Origin: Siphonodentalium dalli
Taxonomy: Eukaryota; Mollusca; Scaphopoda; Gadilida; Siphonodentaliidae
DNA: 64,000 nucleotides
NCBI GenBank assembly: GCA_032622095.1
Contig: CP136062.1
Location: forward strand, 53,549,849 to 53,613,848
Reading direction: 5' to 3'
Of the stretch, positions 26,701 through 35,700 are shown piece by piece. Position 1 is the stretch's first letter. Each line of letters begins with the position of its first letter. Position numbers and translations under genes: made by a program. The notes under the pieces are model-generated. The model was not told the origin of the DNA. It saw nothing but the letters and a program-made list of their open reading frames with translations, and searched no databases.

Positions 26701-29700
26701 CATTTTGGGGTCTTGAATGCAATTGTATATATATTTCGAATTCGATTTGAGTAAGTGTTCGATCTGATACGGTAGTATTGGGTTGTTCAGTCGTTCGTTG
26801 TTACTTTGTTGATAGCTACTAGAGTTTTCCATTTTAGTTAGGTATTTTGTTATTGAAGAGATTATACCGTTTTATGTCAAACAATCTGTTTTAATGCCAT
26901 ATAACCGCTTTGCTTCGTCATAGGACATTAATTTGTTATTATCACACATAAGATCGTTCACAAAATATATGCCACGAAGGGCCAACGATCTGTCATTAAT
27001 TGCGTGTTTATTTATTTTGAAAATATCGTTATTTACAATCGTCGATGAGAGCACATCACTGTGCGTTTTTGGGGCCATCTTTAAGTTAAATATTTTCCAT
27101 GCATCTAGAACATCTATCCAGGATTGATTGATATATTTGCTTTTATATCTATTAAGGGCACATCCATTCGATAGATACCATTTGTCATTGTTTGTACACT
27201 CCATTTGATATCGGACGAGGTTTTGCCAAGTATCCGGTTGAGTTATGTAGCGTTTCACCCATGACATTTTCATTGAATGCATAAATGTTTGGATATCAAT
27301 CATTTTACAACCTCTCATGGAATAGTCTTGTTGAAAATATTTCCTAGCAATTTTGTCAGGTTTTTTATCCCATATGAAATTATATATGTCTTTGTTAATG
27401 TCAGTTAAGAATGTTTTTGGTGGATTTGGAATTGTCATAAATAAAAACGAGAGTTTAGAAAGTACCAATGACTTGAATATTGTGACTCTCCCGATAACCG
27501 TCAGGTGTCTTTTAGACCACACAGAAAAAATTGTTCGTATCTGGTTGTACGCTGTGGTGTAATTATTCGAAAATATATCATCGGCATCTAATTGGAAATT
27601 TACACCGAGAACTTTAAAACCATTTGGTAGCCATCTTATTTTCCATCTGTCACATATAGAGTCAGTACAATCTCTTTTCTTACCAATCCATACCGCAACT
27701 GTTTTGTCGTAATTAATTTTTAAACCTGAAATAAGATAAAAGTCATGTAATAGCTCGAATGCATTGTCAAGGCTTTGGGGGTCACCATCAAGAAATAATG
27801 AGGTATCGTCAGCATATTGTGAAAGTTTAAATTCTGAATTCCCTATCTTAATACCCTTGATAATTTTCCGTTTCCGGAATCCTATACCTAATATTTCTAC
27901 ACACAATACAAAAATGTAAGGCGAAATTGGATCACCTTGGCGACAGCCCCTCGATATTCTGAAGCTACGAGACACATGCCCGTTGATATTGACATTTGAC
28001 GATATACCGTTATACAAGCAATTAATGATTTTAATAAAATTATCCCCAAAGTTGAAGTATTTTAAGACTGACGACAAGAATGACCATGAGACCGAATCAA
28101 AAGCTTTTTCGAAGTCAATGAGTACAAGTAGTCCAGGAATATTAGCAGATTTTGTTGTGGACAGGATGTCTGATATTAATCGTATATTTTCGCCAATGAA
28201 TCTACCTTTTAAAAACCCACTCTGGTCATGATGAATAAGATCTTGAATTACACTTTTCAATCTTTCAGAATGTATACCAGATAAAATTTTGTATGACACA
28301 TTAAGAAGTGAAATAGGTCGCCAGTTTTTTAGGAATTGTTTTGGTTTGTTTTCTTTTGGAATCAGAGTAAGAATACCGTGTTTCTGTGTAACCGATAATT
28401 CACCTTTATCTAACCGTAGTTTAATGACCTAACTAGGAATTGACCAATTTTATTCCAAAACATTTTATGAAAATCACACGAGAAGCCACTGGAACCAGGG
28501 CTTTTGTTATTGCGCATATGTTTTAAATAGGTTAATGCCTCGTTTTCAGAAATACGTGATTCAAGGGTGTGAGAGATTTCTGGAGATAATTTATTTGGGA
28601 AATTATTTGTGTTATCATTTTGAACGCGAACAAATTGTTCAATGTCCGATACATTTGTGTTCTCGTGTCTATTTTCATATAATTTTTCGTAATATAGTTT
28701 GGCCTCTTCGAGAATATCATTTTGATCTGTAACCACTTTACCATCCTCTTTTTCAACCCGAAGAAGTGCTTTATTCATATAATGTCTTTTTTCTAAGTTA
28801 AGAAAATATTTAGTTGGTTTTTCCCCATCACTGACCCATCGAGCTCTTGAACGTATCATTGCGCCTTCTAATTTCTTTTTTCTTATATCTTCTAATCGTA
28901 GTTTAAGTTGTTGTAATTTCTCAATACCAACATCATCAGTAAGCCGATTTTCTAACACTTCAATGTCTGCTTCAAGTAAAGATTCTTCTTGGCGTTTAGT
29001 ATTTGCTAGTGCTTTTGAAAAAGTTAACGTCGTTTTTCTCATCTCCATGAGCAATGTTTCAAAGAATAATTGGTCGTTTATTTGAAACTTTGGACTCTCT
29101 TCGTTATCACATAGCGTGTCATTGTCCGACGATTTATACTGTTCGACAGTCGTCTTTACAGTTTCATTTATTTTATCGACAAAAGTTTTATTAGAAAGTA
29201 GAGAGTTATTAAATTTCCAATAGCCACGTCGTATCACATAATTTGAAATTCACAGTTGCTATTGAATGATCGTACGATAACCAGGTATTACGGAAGATGA
29301 TTCAATAAAAGGCAAAATACAGTTTGATATGAGAAAATAATCTAAACGTGCTTGTTTAAACGGGGACTTTCTTCGCCAAGTATATCTTAGTTGTTCTGGG
29401 TTCTGATATCTCCATACATCAATGAGGTCTTTTTCGCCGATTAGTTTAAATAGTTCCTTGCGAGCTTTCGGGTTATTGTCACCAACGTAATTAAAACAGT
29501 CTTTTGAAGGATTAAGGGCAATATTGTAATCACCACAAATCACAACGTTATCAGATATGATATCATCGGTTAGTATTTTGTTAATTTGTTCATAAAAAGA
29601 CGGGGTATCTGCATTGGGTCCATATATATTTACTAATATTAGCTTGAAGTCATATACATTAATTTCGGCTATGAGCATGTTCCCATTTGGGTCCGTATGT

Positions 29701-32700
29701 AATGAATTAATCTTTAGACCAAATGTATTATTGAATAAAATCGCGACGCCTCTACTTGATGATTTGAAAGAATTAAAACAACAAGTATAACCCCACTCCG
29801 ATTGAATAAATCTCTCTTGATCGCGAGTAAAATGAACGTCTTGTAAACAGTAAATGTCATACTTCAACTTTTTAAGGTACGTGAAGACATCTCTCCGTTT
29901 TTTCTTATCCCCAAGTCCTTGACAATTCATTGAAAGAATTTTAACCGACATCTATTAATTGTAGATTGTTAGAGCAAGCCCATATTTCATTTTCAAAATA
30001 CATGTGAATAAGAAACAAACATAGTGCAAACCTTAGTAGAGGACAGAAATACATTAAAAAGAGGATTGTGTGAACATTGCTTCCTAGTTCGGGACAGGAA
30101 GTTCCAAAGCATATTATTTGAATATAATATTAAAGACAGTTATTTTTGTGTTTATTACACACCCGCGTGCATATGTGCATATGGTCTATGTGTGTATGAA
30201 GGGTGTATAGTGCGCATTATTAGCTCCGTAAACAGAATAGATAACTATTTTAATTTTAGGTCTAAATTCTTGACTAGAATTCAATGGTGTTGTCAATTCA
30301 GTAATGGGCTTTAATTCAGTGTGTTTGTATATACGTACGGCAACATGTGTATATACTTAACAATTTTAAAAGTCGACATTAATCGGTAACAAAAATACAC
30401 AACCTGGTATTAATTAGCCAATGATTTGTCAATATAACATAAACAATCTTTGAGAACGCGAGATGTGTTGCAATAAGACAATTAAAGTTCAGCCTGATAT
30501 GTAGCTTCGCAAATTAATGTAAGGTGTGACATATATCGGACACGTCATGGCTGAGAAAAGTACAATCTATAAATAAAATCAATCGATATGTGTTTGGGCA
30601 ATGCAGCTGAAAGGTACAGTCTATAAATAGAATGAATCGATATTCAGGTTGACAACAGGCGGTCAGTGAATGGTCAGATTAATAGTTAGGCCAGAGTAAC
30701 ATAATGTTCAGTTTGTCAAGGTATGCCTGTTAACTTCACTTGGTGGTGATTGGATTAGTTTATGCGCAAGTGTATAGTGCCATTGTTATGAACTATAATC
30801 TCGGCATATGTATTTAAAAAAATATTATTTCACTTATTGAGATAATATAGAAGTATGACACACGATATGTGTATATGTGCATCAGATAGGAAAACATATT
30901 GGCAGCGAAAAATGAATTATAAGAAGGGGTTCAGATCAGATTAAACAGGACATTTTTAGTAGGGTGGTTACAGACATTGAGCGAAACAAGAAATTATAAG
31001 AGGAGATTCAGATCAGATTAAATTAAACAGGACGCTTTTAATGGGTTGGTTACAGATTTTGAGTATCGTTGTAAAATTATGTGTCAGAAATGGGGAGAAA
31101 AAGAAATTGACAGCGAAATATGGATTATAGGAGAAGTTTGAAAGTAGGTTTTAGCAGGTTAATTTTAGCGGGGTGATGATGTTGGGCGGATGTGGTATCA
31201 GGTCGATGTCAATAGAGCAGTTATGTACAAAGGTGAGTCATATCACAAGTCATTTTCTAGCGGTCGATCTTTTCGCAGCGTCTTTGAATAAGTGGTCCAG
31301 GTTTTCTAAAATGTCAACTTTAACATTCGTGTCGTTCTGCAGCTTTGCCCAAATAAACCCGTTCCTGTGGTATCCGTATTTGACCATCCTGTGGTCAAAC
31401 AGTGAGTTCATCAGCTGCAGATTGTCCCTAGTTAAGTCGTCGCGCACTTTAACCGGTGCCATCGATCCGTCCGTCTTCTTCTGCTTCAGAACGTTTCTCT
31501 TTTGGAACACCATGTTCCGTGTATCGGCTCGCAGGAACTTCACGATACACGGGGGAGGCTGTGATTTGGAAGGAAGTCGATGAGCCGCTACAATATCAGC
31601 CGTACTTATCTTAATTTCGGTCTGCGACTGATTTACAATGTTGCAAAATCTTTCTGCCAAAGTGTGATCATCATTTTCTGTGACCTGGATATCCAAAGCT
31701 CGTACACACGTTTTCCTGGAATATTGTTCCGCTTTATTTAATTGTTGCCTGAGATATTTTATGTCTGTCTTTAAATTGTCGTTTTCAGCACGATACACGT
31801 CAACTTCTTCTCGCAACAAATCTGCTTCCGTCTCGTAGTGATTAATTTTGTCAGTCAAATCCTTTATGTGAACCGAAATATGCTTGTCGATATCAGCCTG
31901 CAGTTGCGTTTTGAAAGATTCAAACTTCTCTTCTATGCCTTTTGAAAGGAACTCTTCCATGAATTTCACTGTTGGGAGTGTGTCCATATGTGTTTCTAGT
32001 CGAGTAAGCTGTTCCGTCAGCCCCTTAAAGGCCTCGGACTCCATGAAAGAAGAATTGGCCCCAAGACTGTCTCTTTCCTCTCGAGCACGTTTCGACGCAG
32101 GTGCTTTGTCCTTCTGTTTTTCTTTAATTGGAGCAGCAGGTACCTTCGGCGTCCCTTTCTTTCCCTGTGTCTTGTCGTCTTTTCCGTCGCCCATTGTTGT
32201 TAACTGATCAGAGAATCCGGATAGTGAAACCAACAATTAACGACACCAATAGGCCAACCGTCTAGACTAAACACTGAACTCAATGGAACTACTCAAGCGT
32301 GACGAATAAATCGACAAGAAATATGTTATGTAATCGATAGTCCTCGAAATTAAGCCATACGAAACAGTTCAAACATCAAAAACATAGCATACAGTTTTCA
32401 ATTTGTGCCGATTACCTTGGTTAATCAAGCGGTAGTTATACACATAGAGAAGAGTCAATAATGGTCGTCTTACATAGTTTTACAAGAACGAATTATGCTT
32501 TGGAACAGGAGAGCTTTTTTATCGATCCATTGTTTACTTTTACGAAACCGGAAGTCTCCGTTGAGGACTCTGATGATGCTGTGTCCTCAGGTTCAGTGAT
32601 TCCATCGTTGCGGAGTGCCCGTAATAGTTGTTTACGGTGTTGCTGACATTGCAGCTCTTGTGAATTACACTGGTGCACGCAGTGCATGTATATCCTCTCT

Positions 32701-35700
32701 TGTAAATGTACATGCAATGATGCATGAGCTTTGAAACAATCAGATTCTGAACACTGTCAACTGCATTTTCAACATTATAATAGCAATAGCTGCTCGTTGA
32801 GTTGTTGTTATTATTGTCACTATTGGTTGACATCGAAGCTAGTGTTACCTGTATCCTCTTGTGTCAGTATATGTGCCAGCGTTTTGATACTAAGTCACAA
32901 CACTGCAATTTCAACATCAGCAATGCGTCGAATGAAGTCAGACCCCCGATCGTGCCATGATTGACATGAATCTCGACTCTCTGAGTCGAATTTAGTGGAA
33001 TTTGTCAATGATTAAGCCGCTATTCGCTGAATTGCAACTTGTCCGGTTATCAAAGGAACCGAAATCAGACCGTCTTAACAACTGTCCACAATCGAAAAGG
33101 TAACAATTTCCCAAAAACAACAATTTACGATCAAATATGCATTGCCAAATACAAAATGGAGTATAAATGAGCTGTGATAAAGCGAGTAACTTAACCCCGA
33201 TTTATATAAATGAGCTGTGCTAAAGCGAGTAACTTAACCCCGTTTTAGATACTCATGCTAATTCGTACTATACGCATAACACATAATGAATGCCGGATAA
33301 ATAATATATATTAAATATCAGCAGAGTACGATTCAGTCCTACTGTATGGAGTAATTGCCTTATATAATATGGTCGCCGATAAATATACCATTGAATTTTC
33401 ACGTCGTAACTTTGAATCACGAAAATATTTAATTTAGACAATTTTCATGGGCACATAAAATAACGGTATGGGGCCGTCAAACTGATGAAACGGTATGGCA
33501 CCGTCGATTATGACGGTGAGAAACCGTCGAACCGACAGTAATTTTTAACAGTGTATTCAATAGCACATATATATGTAATGGAAAAAGTATTGTGTGTCTC
33601 TTTCAGATCCCATGTTCTTACCCGTGTGTTATACACCACGCGGATAATGTTAGAGTGTCCCCAAGCAGGACCGGTGGCGCATCCTTGACACATCTGCACA
33701 TAATTAAACTGCGTGTGGTATATGTCTCTCACATAAGAACCCCCGTGCGTAGAGATATAATTTTTGGCCGTATACTGCCAGGATCTTTTCGATATCCGTA
33801 ATCGTAATCGTGATTTTGAGAAAGGTCTCTAATATCAGCAATCGGACTATCGATTATGATTAGAATACACATCAGGTATGACGGGATGCGGCGTCTTATT
33901 TTTTCCTTTTTTTTTTTTTTTTTAGAGATTGTTGATCAGTTTAAACATAATGCTATCCCGCGGATTGACATTTTCCTGATATTGAGCAATGGGTTGATTA
34001 TCGGACATTCGAGATGGAAAGTTTTGGGGCTGTTTCCACACAATCATATTCGACAGTTGTTAGTGGTGAAGAATAGCGTTTAGGGAAAAAATAAAACTGT
34101 CAACTGGGTTGGTTTGTTGAAAAAAAGATGTTTTTGAAACCATTTTCCGAGACTTTGTGTGATTCCCTCCAATGGGGATATTTGATCCATCTGAAAATAT
34201 ATAACAAAATTAAAAAACAATGTACTCGGACTCCTGTGTTAACCAGGAATGATTCCCGTCTGGAGCCATACAATCTATGATTCGGTGTAGGACATATGCT
34301 GTTTTTCTTTCAACTGGATGTAAATTGCTCTTTTGGTGATTTAGTGATGTCGTCAGTCCACACCACATCACACCATGTGGAATTAGTTTAGTGGTCTGTT
34401 CGAGCCTGTCTCTGACAGACGTTATATTATAATGGCGATATCACGAGTCTGACTAGCACCCTTGATTTGTGGAGCTAGAATAGAGGAATATAGATAGATT
34501 AGTCTGAACAATTCTCATGAAATCAGAGTCACTTGCGTTACCGGAAATAATTATTTTGTGATATAATTAAAACAACTCATCTCTGCCAGCAGTTCTGGTT
34601 AAAACACAGACACACAGCTATGCAAGTGAGTCTGGGGTAAATATGGGGATTTCTGTTACCACCAGCATAATTACGTCAGTCTCACCCAATCACACTATCA
34701 TCGGGAAAGCGATGTATCCTATCAGGCGATGGTTGGACTGCCTTTACAGTGGTAGATTAATCTCTTGGCGATTTAGTGATGCCGTCAGTCCACATCACAT
34801 CACGCGGAAACAGTTAATTCGTTTGTTCTGTCTGTCTCTGAAACCGTTATAGTACAATGGCGATATCACGAGTCTGACTGGTATCCATGGCGATATCACG
34901 AGTTTGACTGGTATTCAGGATTTGTGGAGCTAGAGTAGAGGAATATAGATATGTTAGTCTGAACATGTATCATGAAATCGGAGAGTCACTTGCGTTACCG
35001 GAGTTAACTATTTTGTGATATAATTAAAGCAATTCCTCTCTGCCAGCATCATACTATTCCATAGTCATCGGGATTCAATGAAGCTGTGTCATAACTGTAA
35101 AATTTATGACGGAGATCCATCTTTACATAATCCGACCCTTATTCAACAATATGCAAGGACGTGGCGACAGGGGCTGGGTTAACTCACCCTCAACTTTGTT
35201 CAAACTTTTAAGTAGTTTAAATATTTTGTCAAATGTTTTGTCAAATGTTTGGGCTGAAGTGGCCATTAGTTGGAAAATTGCCAACCATAGTGGAGGGATT
35301 CGTGTTGGAAATTTCCAATAGCTGCATATTTTGAAGTACCAGTTGGATAATTCCTATCGAATGGGGCACAAACAACATGTCCTGAACTTGGAACTATTGG
35401 TCTCGGTCAAGGCCGGAAAGCTGTTAATTCAAGCGAACACCCCTATCGGATACTGTAGCTACGTCCCTGTCCAATAACATCCTGTTGAATAATTGGTTCG
35501 TATGAACTGACACACGTTGTCCATAAACATAATGTACATGCACGCGAAGGTACACAAGTAATGAAATACAATTGACATATTTAGATGATAATTATATGTA
35601 CGTACATGTATGTTATTTTTATGTTGCAGATTGTAAAGAGTTGAAGGCTGCGGGCGTTCGGAACGACGGTTCGTATAAAATCACACCAGGTGGCACCACG

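Larger units (their letters stand above)
25468..32559 (-). mobile_element. L1-like non-LTR retrotransposon, about 7.1 kb
   Basis: The element runs right to left. It is bounded by the 12-base direct repeat GTTGAGGACTCT (25456-25467 and 32560-32571), which I take as its target-site duplication. Its 3' end, read on the minus strand, finishes in an A-rich tail of repeated AAAAAC units (plus strand 25468-25485). From its 5' end it carries a roughly 320-base leader, ORF1 (to 31250), an unusually long inter-ORF spacer (29952-31249) and ORF2 (29951-26125), followed by about 650 bases of 3' UTR. The complete length and few coding lesions suggest a fairly recent insertion. It sits inside a roughly 130-base segment (25381-25455 plus 32572-32627) that is itself flanked by TTGTTTAC and absent from the copy at 1919. 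Confidence 0.8.
23662..33553. mobile_element. CACTG-ended DNA element carrying a nested L1-like insertion
   Basis: The left end is 'cactgttaacaaatagcgtc' and the right end is the mirror '...ctaacagtg'-type sequence 'gaccgacag...ttaacagtg' in reverse. Both are flanked by TA. Subterminal regions repeat 'cggtatggnaccgtc' and 'gacggt' motifs. Three right ends in the window (2789, 33553, 39144) are all followed by TA, so the target duplication may be TA or the terminus may be TACACTG. CACTG termini occur in EnSpm/CACTA and Chapaev elements, but the TA flank would suit Tc1/mariner relatives, so I leave the superfamily open. No transposase is seen. Confidence 0.55.
23549..33833. mobile_element. Outer inverted-repeat element interrupted by later insertions
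   Basis: The end 'agagacctttcgcaaaatca' at 23551-23570 and the following 'attacgattacgga' recur in reverse complement at 33795-33830. Without the insert the element would be about 390 bases: 23549-23661 plus 33554-33833. The same terminus appears as a lone copy near 42567-42603. It behaves as an old MITE that received the CACTG-ended element. Confidence 0.5.

Noticed and set aside
31173-31583. 136-codon plus-strand frame and the 107-codon frame at 31884
   Set aside because: Antisense to the LINE ORF1, with no independent domain.
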